From NCBI RefSeq assembly GCF_020740795.1, contig NC_067285.1:37333318-37397317 (forward strand): a stretch of 64,000 bases of DNA. The letters are read 5' to 3'. This document shows, piece by piece, positions 37,274 to 49,800 of the stretch. The DNA comes from Apus apus. Taxonomy: Eukaryota > Chordata > Aves > Apodiformes > Apodidae. The first letter of the stretch is position 1. The number at the start of each line of letters is the position of its first letter. The notes under the pieces were generated by a model. The model was not told where the DNA came from. It saw only the letters and a program-made list of their open reading frames with translations, and ran no database searches. The position numbers were made by a program, and so were the translations under genes.

Positions 37274-37820
37274 ATGGCGCCGCGCGGGGCCCGCGCTGCT
37301 TTCCCGGCCGCTGCCGCTGCCCTGGTCCTGCTGCTGCTGCCGCCGGCGGGCGCGGGGCTGAGCGGCTACTTCGGCACCAAGTCCCGCTACGAGGAGGTGA
37401 ACCCGCACCTGGCGCGGGACCCGCTGTCGCTGGGCCCCGGCGCGGCCGCCCCGCCGCCCGCCGCCTGCGCCCCGCTGCAGCTCCGCGCCCTGCTCCGCCA
37501 CGGCACCCGCTACCCCACGGCCGGGCAGGTCCGCCGCCTGGCCCGCCTGCACGCCCGCCTGCCCCGCCCGGCCGCCTGCCCCGCCGCCGCCGCCCTGGCC
37601 GCCTGGCCCATGTGGTACGAGGAGAGCCTCGACGGGCGGCTGGCGCCGCAGGGCCGGCGCGACATGGAGCACCTGGCCCGCCGCCTGGCCGCCCGCTTCC
37701 CCGCGCTCTTCGCCGCCCGCCGCCCGCTGGCGCTGGCCAGCAGCTCCAAGCACCGCTGCCTGCAGAGCGGCGAGGCCTTCCGGCGCGGGCTCGGGCCGGC
37801 CCTCGGCCTCGGCGGCGACG
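37274..37820 (+). CDS. MINPP1: MINPP1 exon 1 (coding part)
   Basis: This exon encodes residues 1-182 and the first base of codon 183. It carries the signal peptide, the conserved [14 protein letters not shown] segment just after it, and the catalytic RHGTRYPT motif at 75-82. It is extremely GC- and CpG-rich, giving long Ala/Pro/Arg runs such as the stretch around residues 56-66. It ends in gacg|gtaagt, a consensus donor. Overlapping long frames on both strands here are shadows caused by the base composition. Confidence 0.95.
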
Positions 37821-40800
37821 GTAAGTCCCGGCCGGCCCCGGCCTGCGGGTGCCCGGCGCTCCCGGGGACTCCTGGCGCGCCCTGAGGGGCCCTGGCTCCC
37901 TTCCTGAGGGGCCTCCGTGGGCCTCCCTGCCCTGTGGGGTTCTGATCCTCCCTGAGGGATCCCTGCTCCCTTCCCGAGGGACCTCCGTGGGCCTCCCTTC
38001 CCTGTGGGGCCTCTGGAACCCCTTGGGGGATCCCTGCTCCCTTCCTGAGGGACCTTCCTTCCCTGTGGGGCTTCTGGAATTCCCTGAGGGATCCCTGCTC
38101 CCTTCCCGAGGGACCTCCATGGGCCTCCCTTCCCTGTGGGAGTTCTGATCCTCCCTGAGGGATCCCTGCTCTCTTCCGGGGGGGCTGAGGGATCCCCCGT
38201 TCCTTCCCTGTGGGATCTCTGGTACTCCCTTAGGGATTCCTTCTCCTTTCCTGAGGGGACCCCTCGGCCCTCTCTGAGGGGCTGAGGTAGTGCTGCCCCA
38301 GGCTGAGGGAAGCTGTGGGGCCAGTCCCGTGCCCCCACATCTGGGGGGGCTCAGCACCCCACATCCCCCTCTGAAGGGACACCACTGTGGTGAGGGGACT
38401 GTCCCGGGGAGCGTGGCTGGGTGGCTGGGCCCTGGTCCCCCTGGGGATGGTGGTGCTTCCCTGGGCTGCGTCCCTGAGGCCCACGTTTGCTTTCAGAGGT
38501 GGAGGTGGAAGTTAATGACTCCTTGATGCGGTTTTTCGATCACTGCGCCAAGTTTGTGGCCTTGGTGGAAGAGAATGAGGCAGCAATGTGCCAGGTGAAT
38601 GCCTTCAAAGAGGGGCCGGAGATGAGGAAGGTCTTGGAGAAGGTGGCGAGTGCCTTGTGTTTGCCCGTGGAGGAGCTGAACGCAGGTAATGGGTGCCTTT
38701 TACAGGTGGCTTCAGCTCCAAGTCTGGGTGAGAACTACCTCTGAGACACCACCTGCTTATGCAGAGTAGGTACTGCAAGATACCCTGTAAATCAGAGACA
38801 CAGTCACTAATTAAATGCTTAAGGCTGAAAATGTGTATTGGTGTTCCAGTAATGAATGCTTGTTACTCAGTAGTCAGAAGGAAAAGATGTTTGAAAATAC
38901 CTTTTCAACAGGTGAAATCAACATTTCCTTTGCTTGAAGGGATGCGAGTGTGTTGTTCTTTTAATTCTGCTTTGTCAAGCAGATGTAGCTTTTGTAATGC
39001 CTGTTAGAATTCAAACCCACAAATAACCTCAGGAGAAGGTGGACCTGGATGGCCACGCTGTAACTTCTTCCCCTGCCCAGAGTAGCAGTGCCAGGTTTCC
39101 TTGTGTGGTCAAGTGTTGGGGGAAGCAACCACCCCAAACAGGCATTGCTGTCATTTCCAGCACGTCCCTAAAGCCACAGTCCTGAAGTTGCAGCTCACCT
39201 CTGGTCAAACTTGGCAACTAATGTGGAGCTTGGGTAGTGGTAGTCAAAGACTGGTCTGTGTTGAACAGACACTCCTTCCTTGTGGTGATGAGGACACACA
39301 TTTGATGTGAAGTTTTCCCCTTCTAGCAATTTAATGTGAAAAACTTGCAGTCAGAAACGTAGATTCTGAGTGATCAATCTGTTGAAAGCTTCATTTTGGC
39401 CTTTGGACTGCTGGTTGTTTATTGGAATACATTGCCAAATTTTAGTTGCCTTTCAGAGGCAAGCTGTGAGAAAGTTGCTACTTGTGTAGCAGTGGTTTTA
39501 TCTTTTGCTTTTTTGTCGGATTTATTGCAGATCTTGTTCAAGTGGCTTTTCTTACCTGCTCCTATGAGTTGGCTATAAAAAATGTGACCTCTCCATGGTG
39601 TTCACTTTTCACTGAAGAAGATGCCCAGGTAGGTGTAGGTGCTAAAGGGGAGAGAGATTTGAGAACCCTTCAAAAGATGCCTCCGTGTTCAGATAGAATT
39701 CCTTACACAATCCAAAGTTGTAAGTTATGTGCCCCTTATTCTTCAACCTAGTGAAGCATTTCTTTGGTCTCCGAAGAGCTCTGGATTGATCAAAGCAGCA
39801 AGACTGCTTTGTTCAGACTTAAATATTGGAGCAATTTTGATTTCTCATGGTTAAAATGCCTTTTTCTTTCCTATTGTGCTTAACTCGCATAGTGCTTTTA
39901 CTTCTGTAATAGCTGAAATGCTCTGAACAGCTTTGTTTTGCCTATAATCATATGATAAAATGCCTTGATTCTGAAGGACAGCAAATGAGGCCTTCTAGGT
40001 CCTCCAAGATGTTATGTTTTTTCTTGTGTGTCCAAGAATTCTTGATTTCCTGCAGTGTGTGGTAGCATCATGGCTCCAGGTTGTGGGTTTTTTGTTTTCC
40101 TTCTGTGCCATGATAAAAACTTGGGAATTCTGACTAGGTACTGGAATACCTGAATGACCTGAAGCAATACTGGAAGAGAGGATATGGCTATGACATCAAT
40201 AGTCGCTCCAGCTGCATTTTATTCCAGGATATCTTCCAGCATTTGGACAAAGCAGTGGAAGAGAGCAAAAGGTAAATAAAAAGGCTTTTGTGCTTTGGCT
40301 ATGAGCTCCCTGTGGTTAATCCTGGGTTGGGTTAAGTGTGAATAGATGTTAAGTACTTTGCTTCTAACCGTAGCAATATTAGGGGAGTTTGAGCTAGGAG
40401 AATTTTAGTGGAGAGGTTTACATTTTTAAGAGCAATATTACTTCAAATAGTGATTATTTTTTGCTTCCATTGATGGTCTTGTGCCCATCTAATGTATTTC
40501 CATCTTTTAGCCTACTGATGCACACAGCCCTCCAAGGCATAGTCAGCTGCTGTGTCAGATAGTGTTCCCTTCCTGTGCAGTTTGAGAAGAGGCCATTGAG
40601 TTAAAACAATGAGCTTTCTGTTTAAAATGTCTGTGTTAAAAGTTACTTGTGAAAATAGAAGGTGGTGGCTCGAAAGCATCCTTGTGACATGCTCTGTGAT
40701 CTGCTTACTTCAATATGGAAGTGTTTCTGCATGTGTTTGATTTGAGTCTCTTGCATTATTAAAGCTTTCTGTTCAGATAAAAGGTTCTGGAATGTGATTA

Positions 40801-43800
40801 CAGAACAATAATTATTCCAGATCAATCCAAACACCTAGTGACTCTAGACCAGAACAGGCTGTTGCAGGAACCCAGAGGCCAGAGCTCTAAGAGCAGACCA
40901 GCCTTGTTGTAACAAACCTGCCTTGTAGCCAGGGGAGGGCAGACTGCAGGTGATACACGGAGTGTCCTGTAAGAACAGGAAAAAGGCACTTCTGTCCTGA
41001 AGTTGCTGTGAATGCATTGGGTTTGTTGCATGAATCCACAGTCAGTGGGTCACCTGCCAGCCCCAGAGCACCTCCTAGGATATTTAGTTTCCCATCCTTG
41101 TTCTTTTACAGCAAGGCTGCAGTTCAGGAGCAACACTGTACCTGCAGGAAGGTATTAGGCTTTACCAGTAACTTGTTAGTAGACTGAAAGATAAAATAAC
41201 CAGGTGCCTTCAAAGGATGGTGGTCTGATAAAGTGGTTTGTCTTCATCCATTGCCATGATGTGGCAACAGTCACACTGTGAGAAACATTTGTCGCACCAG
41301 TGAAGAGGCCCAAATAGATCCTTCAGAGGAGCACAGGTTATTCACACTCTTGCAAGAATGGGTGACCTAAACAAGTAAGGTGAATAACTTTATATTCCCT
41401 GTTCCGATGCAAAGTTCCCTCCCCTGTTTCCCCACTGGCTGGGTACTCCAGGGTTTACAGCCTATCTGATGCTTCTAATTATCCTATAAGTTTCCTGCCC
41501 CTGTTCACACATTCCATTCTAGCAGGTTACTTTTTACCTTTTAAGGTAAAATTTTGACCTTTCTTGCCCCCTTGACTGTCTTCCCAATCACCAAAATGAT
41601 CTATACCTACTGGTGTCATCCTGCCCTGAGGAGCAAGATAGAAGTGGCTTTGTTTGGTCTGATCTTGGCCATAAATCCTGCTCCGTGTTTGGATCCCCCA
41701 GATGGAGCCCAATTAAGTCCCTCAGTTTCTTGGGCAGTAACCACCCCAGGTGTCATTGGGATGTGCAGATATCTCACTTCTCTCTTAAACAAACGATTAT
41801 ATTCCTAACACTAGGGTATATAAAAAAAACCACCCCAACACTATGCTTCTAAGACTAAGATGCAAAACAACACTATATTTAATGTCTAACAACACTGTCT
41901 CAGTGGAAAAACAGTAGCAGCAGCACTCCATCCACTGAGCTGCACAGACCTTTGTAGTGTGGTGGGTATAACCATCCCAATGCTTCCTTAAAAGCTGGAG
42001 ATGAGATTCTCTGCTATTTCTGTGTATTGTTTGTTCCTGAGAGCTGGTATCAGTCAGCAGCTGTGAGTTAGTATCTGTTTGATTTTGATCTTAACTTGTG
42101 TGAGTTGGTGTGCTGGGGACAAGTAAAATGGGAACGAAACTGGGCTCTGTTGTGGCATGGACAAAACAAAGGCTTCAGTTACAGGTGGGGACACTTGTGT
42201 TGCAGAATTACCTGTGGTTGCTTTCATGTGCTGGTAATCTTTTTTCTGAGAGCTGCTCCAGGCTCTTTTTTGCATTCGTATAATTAATTTACAGCCTCCA
42301 TGCATGTTCCTAATGCAAGCTGAGGAACTGTGAATTCATAGTTTAGTGATCAGTCACATGAATGAATAGCTTAGCATATAAGTGTGGAAATATAAGTACA
42401 CAACATCAAGGATGTGCTCATAAGATTGTGTAAATGTTGTGCCTTTAAACACTATAGAAACCAATTGATAAGTAGCTTTAATAATCAGCAAATTGAGCTT
42501 TGGTGTTGATAGGTACATGTGGTGGATGTTTTTGCATTCCTAGCATCCATGGACTTCATTTCTATATTCAATATATTAAAGCAGATCTGGCTAACACCCA
42601 GCAGAATTATATTAATGACATATATTTCAGCAACAAATGCATGAATCAGGGGTATGTCAGGCTGTATGTATGTTGGGATTTTGTTTGTGATAACTGGTTG
42701 GAGAACACTTTTTTTTTTCCTTTTAGTTGGCAGACTCAAATAGAAGTAGCATTCACAACTTGGATTGGAGGAACAATCCATAAAGTTGATTATAGCAGAG
42801 AAGACAGCAAAGAAGTTTTGCTCTTTCAAAAGTTTGCTGTCTGAGGTTCCATGTTGGACATTAACAGTGGTAGAAGAGCTGTGTAGTAGGTCAGTTGAAG
42901 TGGTTGGCTTTTTGCTGCCCTTTAGTGTGTGTTTGTTGCATGGCAGTCAGGTGCCTTTCTGATTCGTACCTGTGCTGTGCACCAGCCAGCACAAAGGAAA
43001 CACCTCTGTTCATTTGGCCATGAGAGGGTTAAAACTTGGCAGTTGCAAAGCTTATTTTTGGGAGGAGGTGCTGGGAATGAAAGGTGGGCTGAAGGAGGCA
43101 GCTGTGGTATCTGCCACTCTTCAGCTGAGCTGGATTAAGAAATCAAATGGTCACTGGTGTCTGGAAGTTTCAGGCTTGTGTGGGAGGCAGTGACATCTCT
43201 AGTGTTGGTCTTGGTGGTTATGCTAGATCACCCCTTACATTAACTTCTTCACTGCATCCTTTCTTTGGCCTCCTGGAGAGCTAAATGAAAAACACATTAG
43301 GTCATTAACACCCAACTATGAGCAGGTTGGCAAGTACTGCTGCTGGGATGGCCTCTGTGCTGTGTCTGTCTCTATAAACACAGCAAGTAAGAACTGGGGA
43401 TGAGAAGGTCTGGAAGAAGTGCAGGTTAGCAGAAAAGCAGACAACCAAGACTCTTCACACCCCTCTGTCCTTATGAAATCTGAAAAACAACTTCTTCATG
43501 TAGCTTGACTCATGTAAGGAGAGTGATCAATTTTGTTTGCTTTAGTGGAATTTACTCTTTGAACAGTGACAGCCTTTAAATCTTCAATTCTATGCACTAG
43601 TTAAAAAGGAGCTCTGTGTGTCTTTAAAGGGGTATCTTACATGCAGTTAAGTTTAGTATTAATGAAAACAGTGCCATAGTTGACAGAATCTGTGTCTGTA
43701 CTTATGATTTGTTGAGAACTGGATCAGCAGTCACTAAGTGACAAGGTGGAGCAGGCTGCTTGGGGAAGAGCAGGTGTCTGAGGCAGGTTACTAAAGGGCT

Positions 43801-46800
43801 GCTGTAATTTTGTCCTGTAATTCCATCATGGGGGTTGGGCTAGAAGACCTTAAGGGTCCTTTCCAACCCAGAGCATTCTATGATTCTGCCTCTCAGCTTT
43901 GGCTGCAGAAGTTTGATTGCAGTCTCGGGGGCTCTCGTGTTGTATGGCCACCACAGAGGGAGGCAGGTATTAAGATCCTGCGTTTGTTTAAAGGGCGGGG
44001 ACCCAAAAAACCTTACAAATTCAAAGCTGAGCGAGCTGGGCGGGTAGTCTGCACCACCCGAAGCGGGAAGGGAAAGCTCCCGAAGTGTGTGTGGCCTTGC
44101 AGTCAAGGAGCGTGTCACTCCATCCCGTGACGTGAGGTGGCAGTCTTAAAAAGCACTGAAGACTTGAATAGAACTTGGATTGGGTTACCCGGTGCTCTTA
44201 AGAATGTGTGGAAATCCGCCGCTGCCGATGGATGGGAACAGCTCGGCGTCTCCTCTCATCTGGAGGGCGGATCCGGCTGCCTTTTCCATCTAGGGAGAGT
44301 CTTATCCCAGAACCCGTGGCAATCTGAGAGTAGAGCTGAAAACAAGGAACCATGCAATTAAAAAATACACCCATGTTAATAACTGTAGGAAATGTTTGCT
44401 TGTAGAAATGTGCGTGCATGAGTGTGGCTTCTTTTACAGTATTGTACAATTTCAAGGAAAAAAGGTTAAATATTTTTGCAGTAGTTCATTAGTCAGGGAA
44501 TGAATCTTGGTGACGGTGAAAGACCTTTTAGTGGAATGTTACTTCAATTTGGCAGTGTTTAACATTGATTTGTAACTGGCTGTTTACTTTAAAAAAATTA
44601 GGAAAAACGCTCCAAGTTCGTTCTTTCTGGAAAGCTTACCTGGGCTGTCCAAAAGCAGAAAGGGGAGCAGATCTGTTCCAGCAAGAAGCTAAGGGATCTG
44701 GGTGAGCTCTCCTGCTCCAGACTTGGCAGTGTAGAACAGTGTCGGTAATGCTGCATTTTTGTAACATTCTTTAAGAATTTATATTCAAAGGCTTTGCCCA
44801 GTTTTCAGACCCTGATACAGATGAATTAAAAAGAGGAACTTGGCTTTTATTGTAACCTTGTTTCTTCCATGAACTGTTTCTTGACTTTGCAGTCTGAGTG
44901 CTCACCCAGCTTGGTTGCCTTCTTGGTTACCCTGTTGAAGTTCACTTTCTTCCAGGGTGTCTTCTGCTGATTAGTCTCTACTTGAGAAAATAACGAAGGT
45001 GTTGAAACAATGACTATGCTTATGGCTAATATAGCCCCAACTTCAATTTGAAGTGCAAAAGTTTCAGACATTTTTAGGATCTTTCATCATAAATTCCAAT
45101 AGAATTTTTGGTTTAAACCAGGAATAAATAGTCTCTTCTCTGTAGGTCTTGCTGTGCAGTGAGATGGTCTTGAAAGGGATTCTCCCTATATACATGTCAA
45201 CTGTCCCCATCCAGAGAGCTGGTGGAACAGTGCTGGGACACCTGTCAGTATGCAGGAACTTGGGCCTCATGCTCAGTTTATTGATACTTGTGTTATTGAC
45301 CACCTATTAGCACACCCATGCGTGGACCATATTCCTCTTCACCCTCAGTAGCCAGAAAGTATAAAGGGTAATTTTTCAGGAGAAAAGCATCTACTCTTTG
45401 AGGCTTTACCACGGTCACATTGGCCTTTCAGGACCACGTTCCCTCAGTACCTTCTTACCACTCTGGAAGGAAATGTGCTTACATTCCTAGGGGAAGGTTG
45501 GAGGCCAGGACTCTGTTCCACACACATTTTCCTAATTAACAAAAAAAAAAAATTGTATCGCAAGAGTTGAATATAAAGTTAAACCAGGTGACTTCTAGTG
45601 CTGAAATGGAGCACTTGGGCAGTTGTCTTAGTCCGTAAAGCACTTTATTTTTGTGAAAACATAAGAACTGCATTTTTCCCAAGTCTTCCTGCTATGGATA
45701 GAAAATACAGAGTCATGCTATGCAACTGTGTAGAGAAGCTAATGGAGAAATATTCTTCACTTACTCCTGGGGTTTTCCCCTCACTGGAGCCTGGGCCTCA
45801 CTGCAGGTGTCCCTGCTCCTCAGTGTATTGCTAGAACTGCCACGTGGTGATACCTACCTGCACGTTCACTTGCAGCTGTGCTGCTGTGGAAGAACCCTTG
45901 ACAGACTGCTCTTACCAGTCAGCATTTGTTTAAGTAGTTAGGTGTCCAGTTTCCCAAAGCTGTGGTATTTAGAGGAGCTTTGACATCAGGATGTAGTATC
46001 AGGAGCAGTCGAGGTTTTTCCTTACCTCAGAAGAAGCCTTGAGTTCTTTGTGGCTTTTATGTGGGCTACAGCTAGTGACCAAATCCTGTTCTTTCCCCCC
46101 ACCTAATATGGTGCTGATGCTAGGAATGACCTCAGGCTTTATGGGTCCCCATCCCTCCTCAAGAGGCTTATCTGGTCTGTGTGTTTCATGGGACTGCCAG
46201 CTCACCCCGTGGCTCACTGTTGTCTTGCCTGGCTGGGAGACTGGGCTCACTGAGCTTGGGAGGAGGAAGGGGAAACACTGTGGATGCAGGAGGAAGCCCC
46301 TGTTTCTGCATGGGTATGGATCAGTAGGAAAAGTGTATGTGGAAGGGATAAAGATGGGTGTTGCTTTTCAGCTGTGAGGTGCCCAGGTGAGCTTTACATT
46401 TGTGATCAGGGAGAGCTGTTGTGCCAACAGGAACTGTGTGTATTCATGAGAAATCCATGTATTTTGGTAGTTAATGCAACCCGAAGCAGATAGTCTTTAA
46501 AAAAAATGCTTAACAGCTACACACATGGACAGGAGTGGATTTGAAAATTGGTTGTGGCACGCTCTAAGGATATCAACTATTCATAAAAGCTGTTTTATAC
46601 TTTTTCTTCTAGCTTCAAATATTCAATATGCTTGATCACCCACCCAAGAGGGTGGGTCACCCAGGGGTGACCCACTGTGAGGCTTTGTATGGGGCCACTT
46701 CAGGGGTTTCCCCACCATCTCCCCTGGCTCTCTTGGGTAATGGGAGAGCCTGTGTTGAAAGCTTCTGGGGTAGGTGCTTGTCACCTCTTCTGTTAATTCC

Positions 46801-49800
46801 ATAGTGATATATAACTTGCCAAAATAAAAGCCAAACCACAAATCCCTGCTTGACTTCAGTGTATCTGCTCAGAGAGAGCAGGCATGTGCATGTGATGAAT
46901 GAACTGATCCTTGTGGTAAGATAGTCATCTATTCACAGAATGTGTCAGCTGCACAGTTCAACAGACCACACAATTTACAGTACTGCACCTGAAAAATGTG
47001 CAGGTCTTGAAAATCAGAGAAATGGGATGACTTCTGCTGAAGATGGGGCTTCTGAGTAAAAGGGTTCTTCTAGGGAAACCATGGAATTCTTCATAGTCCT
47101 TGGAGCATGTTCAGCAGCATCCCTGCTTCTGTGTTACTTTGTGTGTTTGCTGACTTCTGTCAGGTACCTGAGCAGTCCAGGGGACCTCCCCTGGGCATGT
47201 GTCCTCATCCATCTGCTTAGAACTGGATCTTTAAAGTGCCTTTCAAACCTCCCAGAACATACTGAACCTCATTAATTACCTAATATACTTGCTAGCTCAG
47301 GATTACTCTGAGAAGATAACTCAGCAGCTTTTATAGAGTCATATCCTTTTATCTAAGGTATTAAAAAAGCAAGAAAAACAATGCCTAGGCAGCTGACACA
47401 CCAATGAACTGGTCTAACCAGTATTCACCCTGTGCAGGAAAGGTTTGAGAAGTGGTGTGACCCCCTTGGTTTTGGCTCCTCATAATGGTTCAAAGTTTAA
47501 CATCAACACGATGCTGCTGCAATGGTGCTTTTCTTCTCTGAGGTTCCTTAAGAACATCGGAGGTGGGATCATTTGGAAAAGAGCCTTTGAAACTGCAGAA
47601 GCTCTGAAATTAGATGAAGTGAGGCTTCGTTAGCTTTTGGGGTTGTGCTGGTGAATTGGTCAGGAACTTCTTAATTTTCATCTGTGGTCAGATCTACTTA
47701 GAGGGGTTACAGTGTGGGTGGTTCAGCAGCTGAAGGTGACACTTGTCTTCCATGGGCCCTGCTCGTGTTCTGCCTAGTGACAGTTGCTTCAGCTTGTTTG
47801 GAAAGGCCCCATAAAATGAATGTGAAACCAATTGCCAGCAATCACTTTCAGACAAGCTCTTAATACTTTAAGACAAAGTTTTATGCACAGTCTTTTTGTC
47901 TCCCTTTAAAGACAGAAATGAGATCAGTGTGCTTTCCCAAGTCATTCACTACTAAGTAGAAGGGAGGAAGAAAGTGAATTGGAGTATCATTAGCAGTTGC
48001 CACGCTGTGGTGTTGAGAACTTTGGTGCTTCCATGTGATGTTGAGTCATTAATTGATTGTAAAGAAGACTGAGTGTGGAAACCTCAGGCCTTCTGTTTAA
48101 TATTAGCTACTGTCTTGCATTTTATCAGTGTTTTGTTGGTTGTGCTTTGCACTCCTGTCTTTCTCAGAAATGAAGGGGCAGTAGTAACCTTTGCCTGTGT
48201 ACAAGCTCTCAGGAGGCAATCTTCCACCATTTCCTCATAATGAAGAGTATTACTCTTGCTATTTTAACCTTGGTGGTGATTTTTATTGTCGTTATTACAT
48301 TACATGTAACCACATATGAACTGGAGTCATGACCCCAGAGACTAAGCAAGGAATGCTTGGATAGTCCTAGAAATCAGATACCCAGTGCTGCTGAGAAATC
48401 AAGTGTACCATGGTAGAGGCTTTGGAAAGCTCAGGGTTATATTGTATAAGGAAGCAGTTTTAATCCTTGTTAAAATAATAAGGTGGGATAGCTGTGAGTG
48501 GGGGAGGATTGCTTTATTTCTCGAGGTGGTTTGGCCTGTCACCATCAGGATTTCTTGAGACTATGGCAGTTGAAATGAAATGAAATCTCAAGTTACAGTG
48601 AGAATGAGCACCTTGTTTATTCGTTCTTTTGCCTTCATGAGATTTTCTTTCCTTCTATAAGACTTCTCTGTGTATGTGTATATGCAGTCCTTTGTTTTCT
48701 GGTCTGGAATTGTGTGTCTTGCTGGGTTTTTATAACTAAGAATTTAACCATATTTTTTGTGATTTACTTCCATAACAAAATTCTGGCTAGTGTCAGCTGG
48801 AAGGTAAAGCCAAACCTTGCTGCAAAGCCAGTCCTGATAGCCAGAATGTTCATTTTTGGGTTTTGTTTCTTAGCATCTATGAAAACTTTTTCTCCTGGGG
48901 GGGGGATGTGTGTGTGAAATCCACTCCCTGTGGAGTGAATAATGCTTTCATCCTATGTAACACTTGTTTTGGAGACTTTAGCAGCATGTTTACATTACTG
49001 GCTTCCTTGCTTAGTAAACTGTAAACTACAGACCACCAGGTTTGGAAGCAGGCCTGTGTGTGAGGGCGGGCAGCTGGGATGAAATGAAAATGTGCCAGCT
49101 GGAGCGATAAGGACTTGAATGAAATAGCTGAAACAACAGCCAGTGAGTGTTGGTTGCAGCCCAGAACCTTGTGGGGGCTGACAGGTGTGATGATTTAAAA
49201 GCAAATAATTATGGAGGGAAGGATGCTATCAAGAGGGACCTTGACAAGCTTGAGAAGTGGGCTTGTGCAAACTGCATGAAGTTCAACAAGTGCAAGGTTC
49301 TGCACCGGGGTCAGGGTAATCCCAAGCAAAATTACATGCTGGGTGGAGAATGGATTGAGAGCAGCCCTGAGGAGAAGGACTTGGGGGTGGTGGTGGATGA
49401 GAAGCTTAGTGTGAGCTGGCGTCGTGTGCTGGAGCTCAGAGACCACCTGTGTCCTGGGCTGCATCAAAAGCAGCAGGTCCAGGGAGGGGATTCTGCCCCT
49501 CTACTCTGGTGAGACCCCACCTGGAGTGCTGTGTACAATTCTGGACCCCCCCAACATGGGAAGGACATTGAGCTCCTGGAGTGAGTCCAGAAGAGGCCAC
49601 AAAGGTGACCTGAGGGCTGGAGCAGCTCTGCTCTGGAGACGGGCTGAGAGGTTGTTCAGCCTGGAGAAGGCTCCAGGGAGACCTCATGGCTGCCTTCCAG
49701 TGCCTGAAGAGGTTCCAGGAAAGCTAGGGAGGAGCTTTGTTCAAGGACTTGTAGTGAGACGATAGGAGGTAACAGATCAAAACTGGAAGAGGGGAGATTT

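Larger units (their letters stand above)
37821..40137 (+). other. MINPP1 introns 1-3: contents
   Basis: Intron 1 (37821-38496) holds the GC-rich tandem repeat and G-rich flank. Intron 2 (38686-39530) and intron 3 (39629-40137) are unique, AT-richer sequence; I see no CR1, LTR or further exon in them. Confidence 0.7.

Noticed and set aside
36030..37275. Minus-strand open frames of 213-332 codons with repeated SLGCLCP / FFTHLWLL peptides
   Set aside because: They follow the tandem monomers and nested minisatellite; the peptide periodicity is explained by DNA repeats and runs into the MINPP1 promoter.
37238..38357. Minus-strand frames of 366-371 codons opposite MINPP1 exon 1
   Set aside because: Shadow of the GC-rich exon and of the intron 1 repeat.
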